Of a stretch of 64,000 nucleotides of DNA, positions 41,246-53,329 are shown one piece after another (the stretch's first letter is position 1; each line of letters begins with the position of its first letter). Origin of the DNA: Selaginella moellendorffii. Its lineage: Eukaryota; Streptophyta; Lycopodiopsida; Selaginellales; Selaginellaceae. The stretch lies in NCBI RefSeq assembly GCF_000143415.4, contig NW_003314326.1:427340-491339 (forward strand), given 5' to 3'. Both the position numbers and the translations under genes were made by a program. The notes under the pieces were generated by a model. That model searched no databases. It saw only the letters and a program-made list of their open reading frames with translations, and was not told the origin of the DNA.

Positions 41246-43119
41246 ATGCTAAAACTATGCCCATTCACCTTAGTCACACTGGTGGTCCAACTATGAGATG
41301 GGGTTCATAAATGACTCTAAAAGTTGTTTGTGTAATCATTCCTTGCAAGGATATGATTCATTAAAAGACATGGCAAATAAACTTTGATCTTATTCACATT
41401 TCTTGGTCAATGCCTTGTGTAGTGCATTTGTCATAGACCTCCACCATCAATGGTTCTTATCTCCCACACTATTGCCCCAACAACATCACATACATACTTC
41501 ATTCAAAATTTAAGAGTACGACAATTTAGTTTGAAGAGAGGCTCAAAGTACAAAAACTCATTATTTGCAAGGTCCAACTTAAGTTTTCTCCTAGCCTCCT
41601 AGTATGGACGCAACATTGCGTGCTTCACCAAAAAATGCAAGAATTGGCCATACTTTATTTCTGCAACTTCATAAAGCCTTTGTAGCTTAGTCAAAGATGC
41701 TTGTATTTAAAGAACAAACCCCATTATCCACTAAAAATGACAATACTAAATCTTACCATCTTTCCAAGTACTAATATCTTGTAGTCCTTATGATAGCATA
41801 GGCATTTGGATCATGTGAATTCACCACCACAACGTCAATAACTCCATAAAAAAAAAAGAGTTTTATAGTTAACCTCCACAAAACTGTAAACAACCAAAGG
41901 GAACGATTCGAAAAACGATCCATGGATTTCAAATATATAGGGAAAGGGCATGAATAAGAGTGCACCCCCTTTTCCAATCGGTTAAAGGTCTTGGGATATT
42001 TGGGGTTAAAACATCCATAGGCTTGAATAGTACTAGGTTGGGTGACGGGAAGTCCAAAGATGCTTACTCAGCCAGTAATATGGCATTGCATTCTCATTAA
42101 GGCTCAGTAGAAAAGAACTCCCTATAAACCATTTCAATTGAGGAGCTTCTAGTACTATCTCCACCATATTTGCTTTTGGAATGTAATCTTGTAACAAGAG
42201 TAATAGAAAACAATCTTCAGTCATCTACTTTTACAACACAAGTCAACACTTGACTCACAAACATTTGCTCCACTACCAAACATAGGCATATACCTACTAA
42301 CAGTGAGAGAACAATGCTAATGGTATGTTTTCTTTTCCTTATAGAGTTTATCATTATATTGATGTTGTTATATTTTTCTTGCAGGCACATCTAGAAGTGT
42401 GGGATGCCATCTCTAGCACCAAGCAATGCTGCCAATCAAATCCTGTGAGAAGAAGATATTGGCTTGCTAAATATTTGACAGCAACAATGCAATGAGGAGG
42501 TTATTATTCATGTTGGTAAGGACAATGCAGAAGATGAAGAAGAAAACTCGTATTTGGATGAAGAACTAAAAGAAATAAAAGATATACTAGAACTCCCACC
42601 ATTTATTCCAATGTCTAATTCAGATAAAAAGTGTTGTTTTCTATTGTTTCCATCCTTGACACTTCTCCACAGGTTTGAAATCTAATATGATAAATCTTCC
42701 TCCATTCAATCATCTTCATTGTTAGATATCACAAGCGGTCATGCAACCATCTAAATGTTTAATAGATCTTCTAGCGGTTGGAGATGTGTTTTATTGACAT
42801 CTTTCTAACAGTTGTGCATGCATGTTTGAACGTATGCAAGATTATTGGTCATGAGTGTGTGAGTAGTACACATGAGAAGTCTAGATAGCCTCACAAATAA
42901 ATGTGAAATTTCAATTGTTGCAAGTAGAAGAGATTGGTGGTATCGGGCATGCAATAGGAGTAATGGAGAGTGCTACCTTAGAATCTTAGGATGACAACAT
43001 GATACCTATGGTAACATAGTCGAAGACCAAGGTCCTTGGGGCTTTAGAGAGCTCTCTCCAAACTTGTGAGTCTCGATATGCATAGATGTTCCTTGCATTT
43101 TGCGAAACCACTTCACAAA
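41246..43119. other. Repeat-rich spacer with a second LTR-family fragment
   Basis: 41880-42070 resembles 53370-53560 and 53930-54070 (shared AAAGGGAACGATT-like, AGGGAAAGGGC, AAGAGTGCACCC, CAATCGGTTAA and GGGAAGTCCAAA blocks), a different LTR family end. The remainder holds only short frames. No host gene recognised. Confidence 0.5.
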
Positions 43120-43517
43120 GGCTCCCTCTCCGGAATCGAACCCTAATTCCCCATTACCCGTCACCACCATGGTAGGCCTCTATCCTACCATCGAAAGTTG
43201 ATAGGGCAGAAATTTGATTGAAGCATCGCCGGCACGAGGGCCACGCGATTCGACAAGTTACCATGAATCACCGAGAATACGGGCGAGCCCGCATCGGCCT
43301 TGAATCTAGTAAGTGCATCCCTTCCAGAGGTCGGGACTCTTTGCACATATTAGCTCTAGAATTACTACGGTTATCCGAGAAGTAAGGTACCATCAAATAA
43401 ACTATTACTGATTTAATGAGCCATTCACAGTTTCATAGTACAAAGCAGTTTATACTGACACATGCATGGCTTAATCTTTGAGACAAGCATATGACTGTTG
43501 GCAGGATCAACCAGGTA
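43120..43517 (-). rRNA. 18S rRNA fragment, first ~398 nt, antisense
   Basis: On the minus strand it starts TACCTGGTTGATCCTGCCA, the exact mature 5' end of 18S rRNA. It runs through CATGCATGTGTCAGTATAAA, GGATAACCGTAGTAATTCTA, AATTTCTGCCCTATCAACTT and GGTGGTGACGGGTAATGGGG to GAGAGGGAGCC. There it breaks into unrelated sequence where GAGAAACGGC should follow. It is about a fifth of the gene and cannot make a functional rRNA. Confidence 0.95.
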
Positions 43518-45060
43518 GCTACCGTCTGAGGATGCAAGGCACATAGGTCCTAGCACCTAGAGATGGAGCAAAGGCAATGCACAACCAACATCAACTAGGA
43601 TGCCACAGCTGCAAGGGTCATGCTTCAAATGCCAAGGCAAGCCAAAGCCCTCAACAGCTGAGTGAAGCCTACGCACGGTGAGAACACACGTGCGCAGTCT
43701 TCACCTGCCCTGGCCGGACTTGGACTGGACCTTGGCTACCTAATGCATAAGCCCCTACTTGAGCATCAGTCCAAAGGTAATAACCGAGCTACAATGAAAT
43801 CAAGGCAAGAACAAGTCCAAACCTTGAGAACAATGCAACAGTGTAGGCAAGCAAGGCTAGGTGTGGCATCACCCACACCACCCTTGCTAAAACCCACAAG
43901 ACTTCAATTCTTCCAATGTAACATTGAGACAAATCGAACCATGTGTGCAAAAGAGCACAAGGTCACCTTCATTGAGAGTAAACACCACATACCAATCACA
44001 TATAGCAACGGGTTTGTGATGTCCTAAATGTCAGCGATCTTACTGTGCTCAACACACACTTCAGATGATCCAGGAACAGAAGTTCCTGGATTGGCATCAC
44101 ACCAAGTCAGTGGATGCCGTCACCCATACTTGCTACTCACCACCAAGGAGGTCTAGGAGCACCCCCAAGGAGCTACAGGACAGGGACAGTGTGCACCCGA
44201 AGGGCATGCAGGCACATACATGCTCCGCATCGGTCACCTCAGAACCCAGCTCCCACACTAAAGCCCCCATGTGACTGAGCTCTCACCCAAGTTCAAGACA
44301 AGGGAATTGCCCGCCCGGATCCAGACTTAGTGGCTACACTAGGAACATCAGTTCGCTCAGCATCACAAGTGAGTGCAACCATCACCCATCAGTCACACAC
44401 AGGGAGAAACCTTTGCCATGCTATTCAGCAACCGATCCTTTCGCCAAGTGGAAATGTATCCCCTGCCCGAGATTTCAAAAGGCCGCTGAATAGCACGGAG
44501 CATATGTCCTCCACCACATGCTTACTTAGTGCACACGCAAAGGGCATGCAGGCACGTACATGTTTTGCATCAGTCACATCAGAACCCAGCTCCCCACCAA
44601 GCCCCCATGCGACTGAGCTCACCCGAGTTCAAGACAAGGGAATTGCCCACCCGGATCCGGACTTGGTGGTCACACCAGGAACATCAGTTCATTCAGCATC
44701 ACAAGTAAGTGGAGCCATCACCCATTAGGGACAACACAAGGAGAAAACCTTTGTTAAAAATGCATGTGGCGGAGGGAGCAAGAAGTTATATGCTCTTGTG
44801 CTATGGAGCGACCGATCCTTTCGTCAGGTAGAAATACATCCCCTGCCCGAGATTCCAAAAGGTCACTCAATAGCACAGAGCATGTGACTTCTTGCTCTCC
44901 CATCCCATGCATTTTTAACAAAAGGGTAGATGCCTAGAGTGTCACTTCCCCGGCTGTGAAGCACCAGCTAAGCCCCCATGCGACTGAGCTCACCCACGTT
45001 CAAACACGAGGGAATTTTGCCCGCCCGGATCCGGACTCAACAGTTACAGCACAGCAAAGG
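43518..45060. repeat. Tandem ~340-bp repeats beside the 18S fragment, possibly rDNA spacer
   Basis: Units start at about 44199 and 44540 (AAGGGCATGCAGGCAC...), with a partial third at 44967-45058. Each contains GACTGAGCTC, GGGAATTGCCC and CCCGAGAT(T) blocks. Their position upstream of the 18S 5' end (on the rRNA's strand) suits external spacer or intergenic subrepeats of rDNA, but that is inferred from position only. Confidence 0.65.
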
Positions 45061-46919
45061 GTGTGTGCTTGGGAGGGGGTGTGAACACCCCACTGCCCCA
45101 AAACACACACAAAAGCGAGTTCATGACATGCTCCAATGTCCTCCACACAACCTACTGGCAGATCAATGTACACTGCTTGGTGCCATCCCTGGAACAAAAG
45201 CATTTATCCAGTATATGCCACCCCATTCCAAGCACTTTGGTATGACCTCTATAATCTTCATATAAGGTTCCCTAAGTTGGCCATAGCTATGTTCATGCCA
45301 TGCAATTGAAATAGTGATGTACTTGGAGCATGGCATTGTTGTCAATGGCCAAGATACTCCTTCAATGGAAGAGCCTCCACAGGGGGCTTTGCCATGTTTC
45401 TTATTGTTTTGGGATGCCAAAGACTAAAGGTTGTTTACTGCATGTTATTGAACACTAGCCACAATAGGTGATAGAGTTTGCATGGAGATATTTTACCCAT
45501 GAAAAGCTTTAAAGAAAATAACCCTTACTAATGGCTCAGGTGGCAATGGATAAGCTGCCACCTCTTGATTAGTGATCCATCATTAGACCATCACAAAATG
45601 TTGAGGACCCCATCGAGAGAGTGTAGTGCTAGGGGCTTTTAGAAAATCTACTTGCTGAGTATTGTCTACGTGCTCGCATGGCAAATGCATCAAGTTATGA
45701 CTAGGAAAAACAACCAAAGAGTGAGTATTGTGAACAAGAAAAACAAAAAGCTAACCACTCACATTGGGTGTTAGAGCCAACCATGTTGGTGTGTGTTTAG
45801 TGGTGTTGTGTGGCCTTGAAGAAGAAGATTGTCCAGGAGTATGTGAGCCAATGCATGTGTTGGCACTCAATTGTGGGATTTAAGCTGCACAGGTTGTTTG
45901 TTGCTATTGTTGCCTGCATTGATCATGTTAGATGGTCATGAAGGCAAAACTCTAGCTAGAAGAAGGATGGCAATGGGATATAGGCCACATATGGGTGAGA
46001 GTGTTCTTTGTGATTGTTCTTTTGACTTGTTCATGTGTTGTAGGCACAATAGAAACCAAATTGAGCAGAGCATTACTTATTAGATAGCCACAGAAGATTG
46101 AGCACCTACGTGAATCCATAGAAGATCCCTTCTCTGGGTTTCCCCTCTTCTTGTCATTTTTAGCCCACGTGCCTAGAACAAAAGAAAAGTAACGAAGATG
46201 TATCTTGGATGGGATGAAGATTGCTTTAGCCTTACCATGCTGTGGTGCCAGCAATCAATCACTAGAACACCTGCAAGAAATGGAGGATGAAGCTCGCTAC
46301 CTCTGGAAGTGAGAGAACACAAAATTGGGGCAAAAATGTAATGCCAAGTTTCAAATCCAATGTTAATAAATTGATATCTCACACTGTTCAAAGATTGTTT
46401 TGCACCAAACCCTAAACAAGGGTGGCCCTAACCCTAAAAGGAAAATATCTCACTAGTAGAATAAGAATTTTAAAAGTATATTAAACTGAAATTAATGGTT
46501 CTCAATTAAAATATAATAAAAAGGGAGCTAGAGATTATTATAATTAAATTAATATCAGAAATTCCCACATTATTATCATTATAAGACATGCAAGATAAGA
46601 AATCATAAACATTCTTTGTAATAATAAATGAAAAACTATGAACAAGGTGCTATTGATAAATATTTAAATTAAAGTATGATTCTACTTTATTTTAACTATA
46701 TAATAACAGGCTACAATAAGCTAGTGGCTTCATAAAGCTAGAACATACTTGAAGGGTAAAAAGATTTATTGTGAACTTGGATCAATGCCTTGGATGGTGC
46801 TTCCTTCAATGGTGGCTGTCACTTTGAGTGAATGGTCAGATATAGCTTAAGAAGTTTTACTGCAGTCATTATTGAAGCATTGAACTCTCAAACTTCCATT
46901 GTAGCAAAGCTCTCTAGAA
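45061..46919. other. Spacer, no recognised gene
   Basis: Only short frames without domains. AT content rises after 46400. No tRNA-like or rRNA-like sequence seen beyond the repeats already listed. Confidence 0.35.
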
Positions 46920-47105
46920 AGGGATGGCATTGCAATGCGAGTCCGCAAAGAGAAGGTTTATGCTAGATGTTTATATTGCAAACTGCATAGTTGACATGTA
47001 TTCTCAAGTGTGGAAGCTTTGTGGATGCACACACGGGCTTGGACAACATTCAAGAATGTATATGACACTGTGTTTCATGGAATACTATGTTTCTCAGGTA
47101 TGTTG
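46920..47105 (+). pseudogene. PPR gene fragment with frameshift
   Basis: The frame reads ALQCESAKRRFMLDVYIANC and IVDMYSQ, then one frame over CGSFVDAH and VSWNTMF. This is the classic PPR pattern (ANxLVDMYxKCGSVxDAxxVF...VSWNTMI) with a one-base shift and a stop. It is unrelated in sequence to the PPR gene at 26-28 kb beyond the general motif. Confidence 0.65.
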
Positions 47106-49560
47106 AAAGTGGTAAAGCCCACTTAGCTCTTATACCAGGTTATAGTGTGTATATTTTCATATAAGATTGTTACCTTTTATGACTTGTTATATGATTTGAA
47201 ACACGTTGTTCAAATCTATATTTCATGCTTGCCAATCTCCTAATCTAGGAACATAGTTGTGCTTTGCTATATTTTTGTTTATGAATCAATAATACTAATA
47301 CATAGTTGGTGATAACATTTGAATTCCACTACTTAAAATTAGAATACACCTCAAAGAACAAATAAATTTTAAAGAATTCAAAACTAAGCTAGATGAAGAT
47401 AGCCATTTGCAACTTCTTAAGAGCTTTTCTAGTGACTGGAGTTGCTATGGCTAGTATTATTGCAATGTAGTCTATAAGCCCAATATGATAGAGTAAAAAT
47501 GCTTGATTCCAGATTATTTGCTATATGCTGTTCAAAACAAAGAAATTCTTAGCATAAGGAACATCATAAAAAACGGTAGAACTAAATACTTGTGGCAAAG
47601 TAGCACCTTTAACACTGCATAGAAATAGTTTAGGCAAGAGTTCAATATCTTTACTGCTCAATACTTTAATTATGCTCTAAAAACAGTAAACATATTAAAG
47701 AAATAAAGAGCAAGGCATCATGAGGAGTGCAAACCAGAGATCCTGGATCTAGGATGAACATGGCTAGTTGCTAGATATGTAGGATATGTACACTAGCATA
47801 TCCAATAGTATATATATGATTTCATTCTAGGGTTTGTCATAATTTAAACATAGTGGAGTGGAAAGCACTTGGAGAGAGTTCTTTCAGTATCAAGCACAAT
47901 TTCCCTATAGTGGCCCATAGGGTGCTGCTGAGAACACAAAACAAGAAACGAGAAGCTGCCCTTCTTTGTATGAAGTAGAGAAGGGACTTGTGCTAGCTAT
48001 GCTAGCAAATTGAGAAGAGCATTACCTCCACAGATGTGATCTTTTTGGTGTAGCTTGGTGCCTAAACCCATGCTACAGATACAATAGCAGTTGACCAAAT
48101 GTAGTCAAACACTTATGGATGGCAACCCAGCAGTTTTATCCAGACATAAAGATTTTAGTTGGTTTGCTATGGAATACCCTATGTATGAGCAGAGGCAAGG
48201 CCCCTTTCAAGATGATCATTGGACTGGTTGGGCATTTGTTCAAAGACCTTGTAACAGAAGAAGTAGTTGATCCTTGGATGGTGTGGGTAAGCTGCCTTGA
48301 ACTAGATTCAAAAGTACTTTTGCTTTGAAGGTTTGCATGCAACATCCTTGGCCTTGTTCCCTCTAAATATGCTGTAGAATGCAACTTCAGCACATATGGA
48401 AATGTTTTGACTCTTAGATAGAACAAGTGAGTTGATTGATTGGATTTTTTATTCTTACCTGTGGTACTAACGAAATATGCTAGGTTGGATCTAAAGAAAA
48501 CTGAGAAACTTGTCCATATCTATTAGAACTCTTGTATGTGGAGTAGGAGACGACAACAATCCACTGATAAATCCATGGCTAAGCAAACTGGTGTTAAATT
48601 TGATATTACAAATGATGGAACAACACCTCTAAAGGCAGTAACTATAACCAGAAGAAACAATTGGTGGAAGTGGAAGGGATTATGCTGAGGTTGATGTAGA
48701 TAACACATTTTGTAAGTGTGAAAATAAGCAAGATGATTCTACTAAACAATTGAGAAGAAGGTTAGTAATATTATTATTTATTTTGCATGGAGAACTAAGA
48801 ACTAAATTGTACTTTGCAATGGTGATGATGACGAGTTGGAAAAATTGTTAAGGGCACTAGATATTAGATCTGCCTTCATCCGCTATATACCAAATCCGCA
48901 AGTCTAGGATGCTCCAAAAGAAACCCCTTCTAGTTCAAGAGACACAAGTAATAGTTTGCAAAGAGGAGCTCTCCCACTTTCTCCTGAGATGCAAGTGCCT
49001 TGGAGATAGCAGTTTTTGAAGAGATCCAGGATAAATTTTGAAGGAGGTGAAACAAGTAGTAAGAGAATAGAAATTGGGGCACCAGCAACATATTCAACTC
49101 CAAGTCTGTTGCTTCCAGCTCAAGCTCAAACTCATGCTTCTCCAATAGCTCATGCAGCTGCATAAACTTCTTCACCAGCTCAAATGACAAACCAGAGAAA
49201 AGTTGCAAATATAAATGCACTTTCAAGGCCACAGTGATAGTGTTGAAGAAACAAGTATAAATTTTTTCATCTCTTTTTCTATTCAGGCGATTCTTTGGCA
49301 AAGTGTTATATTCTGAAACACTTTGATGTAATGAACTTGAATAAATAAAATGAAACTGCATAACTCTTGTACTTTGCAATCATTGTTTGTCTATACTGTA
49401 TAATATACATTGATGAACAGCCAGTCGGGCGGCTAGAACCTGCCTCAAGCAGGTTTTGGCTACCGGAACTTGCCAGTCTCAAAGTCAAGCATATATTAGT
49501 AACAGTAAACATTTTCTAGGCATTGCACAACATAAAATTCCATTTTGCCCCCTGCAAGGT
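47106..49560. other. AT-rich spacer with possible decayed coding remnants
   Basis: 48940-49230 on the plus strand reads as Ser/Pro/Ala-rich peptide pieces (SSSRDTSNSLQRGALPLSPE) broken by stops, suggesting an old gene. Nothing else is recognisable. Confidence 0.35.
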
Positions 49561-49570
49561 GTACAACAAG

Positions 49571-50070
49571 AAAATGATTGATCTCCTGTTTGTGAAGGTG
49601 AGAAACGGCACTACACTGATTTTCTACATACCTGCCTGGAAGGAGAGCATGTTGGAAGCCAAGACGGACTACAGTGAGTATGAGGTTCAGTACTACATCA
49701 TAATGCCAGAGAACATTAAGCAAACTGACTTGCCGCCTGATGAGCAAGTTGGGGAAGTCCCCATAGTCGATGTACAGTTTAAAAAGCTCTCTGACGTCTG
49801 CAATGATTTAGGCTACTTCGACCAGCGGCTCATGTTGGCAGAACCTAGCATCCTGCAGCTGTGAGTGATGGACTATTGCATGGGCAGAAACCATGACGAC
49901 TACACACCTTGTGGAAACTGGGTTGAAAGGGGTGGCTACTGCAAGTTACACGCACAGTAAGTATGGCTTTTTTTTGTGTTTTGATGCACTTGCTCTTTTT
50001 CACTTGCAGCAAAGACGTGATTCCAGACAAAGGCTATTTCAAGAAGCGATGGCTCGAGTCAGGTGAGCGC
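49571..50070 (+). pseudogene. Possible broken gene with Cys/His cluster, upstream of the second NTPase gene
   Basis: An open frame gives an acidic segment (SEYEVQYYIIMPENIKQTDL, VPIVDVQFKKLSDVCNDLGY) to a TGA at 49861-49863, and continues in the same frame as MDYCMGRNHDDYTPCGNWVE then RGGYCKLHA. A GT-AG intron at 49958-50010 joins in phase to KDVIPDKGYFKKRWLES. The C-x(n)-C-x-N-x5-GGxC-x2-H arrangement resembles small zinc-binding repeats seen in WRKY19-like and oomycete proteins. A single nonsense codon separates two otherwise good coding blocks, so it may be a young pseudogene or two genes. Confidence 0.4.
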
Positions 50071-50553
50071 AGTGAAGGTGAGCACTGCGTTTCTGGATTT
50101 CAAAACTAACTACTTCAGACAGATGTATGCTAATTTTTTTGGTGGGAGAATTGCCCTGTTGAAATGCGTGCCGCTTATGACAAGGTGAGTGGTTTAGTCT
50201 CATGAACGGATTTGCAGTTGGCAAAAGGTGTCCAAGCTGCATTTCTTTTGAAGCTGGAGGCAAATGGATGAAGGCTTTGAGATCAAATCCAATTTGAAGA
50301 AATTGAGCTTAATTTATTGCCTTGAGCGTTTTGATGGAGTTTTAAAATTCTATCTTGAGCTTTTCACTGTGGAGTACATGTTTGAACCTTTGCAAAGATG
50401 ATTTCTCAAAAATGTGGATCTTCTTTCCTTCTGGATTTTTAGTGTAGACTAACTCATCTCCTTGAAAAGTATACATGTTGCCACTGACATTGGAGTGCCT
50501 AATAATATCGATAATCTGTATGGTGATCTAGGGTTCTAGGGTTAGGTCTCTCA

Positions 50554-52730
50554 ATGCGCTCGTGGGGAGCTGTGGTGCGGCGTGGGAAGCGCCAGCGCGA
50601 GTATGTTACGGAGAGCCAAGCAAGGGAGGCGGTGAAGAAGATCCTGGCACTGGAGGAAGACGATCTGATTGATTCAGGTAAGCTGACGTCGCTGCCATAC
50701 CCCGGAATGAGACGCTCCCCTTCTTCCATTCGGCCACCGGTGGATTTCAATTTTGTGGGCAAGGACACGTTGGATGGCTTGTTGAGGGAGTGGCATTTGG
50801 GATACACCGAGCTGGTTGTTTACGGGCCCAAGGGCATCGGGAAATCGTCTGAGTTTCGAGCGCTTGCCTGCCTCTTATACCAAAAGCTCAACACTGTGAA
50901 AGCCAAGCAAGAGTTGAGGGCTCGGGTGGTATTCCTGTGGGGGATCACGCTGCTGCAAGATATAGTTGCGGCCTTAAAGGATGCGCTCTTGTTTTCCTAT
51001 CTGGTGGACAGTGTCGAGAATGTGGATGGCTGGCAAGATGTTGAAGCTGTTATCAAGGCCATCAAGTCTACGCAAGATATCATCTCCTTCATCAGCAGTC
51101 GCAAGGGTGGCTCCAAGCCGGAGATTTTTCATTTCCTGGTGGACGGTGGCGAGAAGCTAGACCCCGCGGACTTTCTCGGAAAGCCGGTGTTGAACTCCGA
51201 GCACCTTTCTGCAGTGGGTCGCCATTTACAGCAGGTTTTGGCAACAGGCGAAAGGGTCTGGTGGTGCACAAGCTCAGGAGCCAGCCAGGCAATCCAGGAG
51301 CTACCGTTTTACACTTACGGAAATGAAGCCTTTAACAACGTACTTTTTTCTTTTTCTGATTTTATTTTTATTTTTATTTTATTTTATTTGGCTGCATGCA
51401 GGATGAGTACTCCATCTATGCTTCAGACTGTATACTGGGGAAAATTCCTGCTCGTCGTGCAAGCATCTACTTCTACACCGGACTTGTGCCACTTTTCCTC
51501 GACGTACTATGCGATTCGTGCAACTCCGTGATATGTGAAACAAAGCTACAGAGCAGTTTTCGGGATCGCAAGTTATGGGAGCGCAGCGGCTTAGCTGCAG
51601 CCTTTCTGCTGGATGGCGACGACGAAGCGGATGCTTCAGCGCTCGAGGAAGAAGACGAGTACTGGGACGCGGTGATTAAGACGTTTTGTGAACATACCGA
51701 GCTAAAAGCTGTTTCGAGAAAGGCAGATCGAATAGTGGTGCAAGAGGACTACTTGACCGACGAGTCCATGGCAAGTCTCGACCCAACTTACGTCCTCAAC
51801 GCTGGAAAGGGCCAATACTGCTCGCCTTACATAAAAACAGTCTACGTGAAGACCGTGCGCTCCAAAGAAGAAGTTGCCAAGCCCCATGCCAACGGAGTGT
51901 GGTTGGCATATGCAAGCCGCAAGCTGTCAGATACAAGTGAAATCGACTGGTTGTGCCTGGGCCATCTCTGCGAGGACGTTCTAGCCAGCGTGATTCCAAA
52001 GAAAGGATTGGTCCTCGGGCAGCTTAAAGTCTGCGGAGCTATCTGTGTCGAAACGTTTAACAGCATCCCGTCGAGAACCATCAAGTCACTGGTACAGCTG
52101 AAGCCAAATTCAGGGTATTATTACAAGCCTTGGGAGCGTGCCTTCCCGGACGTGGATGGCGTGATTGTGTGGGTGGACGAGAAGGGCGAGCTGCATGTTG
52201 TAGCGCTGCAGTTCACCGTCAACATTGACAGGCATTTACATTCTGCGGACCAGTTCATGAGCTTGGCATCCCTGAAGCGCTGGTTCCCAGACATTGAAGA
52301 GTATGTGATGGACACGGCATCGACGTTGCAGCCGCCAGTGTCGCCATCGACGGTGAAGCTGCACTTCGCATTCATTGGCTGTTCTTCACGGCCTGGCGTT
52401 TGCAGTAGCGAGAAGAAGTCCACACTCAAGAAGCGGAGGCGTACGGTGATCGGAACGCCTGCCTACATGCTGCACGTTCAACCATTTGATACTGACTCGA
52501 TTCCAGGTTTGAGTGCGGATGATTACAAAGTGTTGGTAGACATTACTCAGCACAGGACGTGGACAGGAAAGAGCAACTACACACAAGTCTGTGATGACGG
52601 GTTTGGCCTCCTCGCTCTCTCCAGAAAAGAGCTAGAGAAAATGGCCAAGGAGGATTTTGGAATCCCTGACCCGGGTCATAACGTCTACAAAAACAAGGCA
52701 CTGCTTATCAATGCGATGCTCTCAACGTGA
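50554..52730 (+). CDS. Crinkler/RHS-like P-loop NTPase with nuclease-fold domain and SAM-like end
   Basis: Two exons: 50554-51339 and 51402-52730, 704 aa, one 62-bp intron in phase 0. Walker A is GPKGIGKS (residues 91-98) and Walker B FHFLVDGG (Asp 197). The region around 510-540 reads FPDVDGVIVW, then LHVVALQFTV (Asp 512/514, Gln 532) and a nearby His: the PD-(D/E)xK-like core of Crinkler/RHS proteins. A basic KKSTLKKRRR block may be a nuclear signal. The last ~45 residues (FGLLALSRKELEKMAKEDFG, GHNVYKNKALLINAML) look SAM-domain-like, low confidence. It lacks the PHD finger of its relative at 37-39 kb. The role is unknown; related proteins in oomycetes and fungi act as host-nucleus effectors, while in a plant a defence or genome-control role is only a guess. 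Confidence 0.78.
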
Positions 52731-53329
52731 CAATTGACATTGCTAACACAAATAAAATAAGAGTTAAAATTTGCTACAGCCGAGTCAGAAACATGATGAT
52801 TTGTGGTTGGCACTGTTTTTACAAGTATTATTCATCATTTTTGTTCTTGAATATTGACCTTCTTCAGCTGGTGTCCAGGGTTTATATTCTAAAAGAGGAA
52901 TTGAGGAAGGTAGCATTAGAAAAATGTTATAACAAGAATCTTTTACAAAACATAATAAAGTGCTCAAGACAATACACTAACTGAATATAACTAGGATATA
53001 AAGGAATATGTAAATGCATGTTTGACATGTTAACAGGTGAGAGTTGTGATTAAGGCTAGTGGAGGCTTATTGTAAAGTCTTTTAATCCCAGACCATTTGT
53101 GGAAATGCCTTATCATGGACATTATCATGGAACACACCCTAATTAATGGGTTTGATGTGATATTTGTGGCAGTAGATTAATTTTTAAAAATGGTGCATTT
53201 TATACCCATCACAACAGAAGTGGATGTAGAAGGTGTAGTGAAGGTGTAGTGAATGTGTTCTTTGAAGAAGTAGTTCGAGTGCAAGGAAATCCAGAAGAAA
53301 TTTATTTCAGACTAAGATAAGGTATTTAT
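52731..53329. other. 3' flank of the second NTPase gene, no gene seen
   Basis: AT-rich, short frames only. Two adjacent GGTGTAGTGAA(G/T) copies near 53236-53258 form a trivial repeat. Confidence 0.35.
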
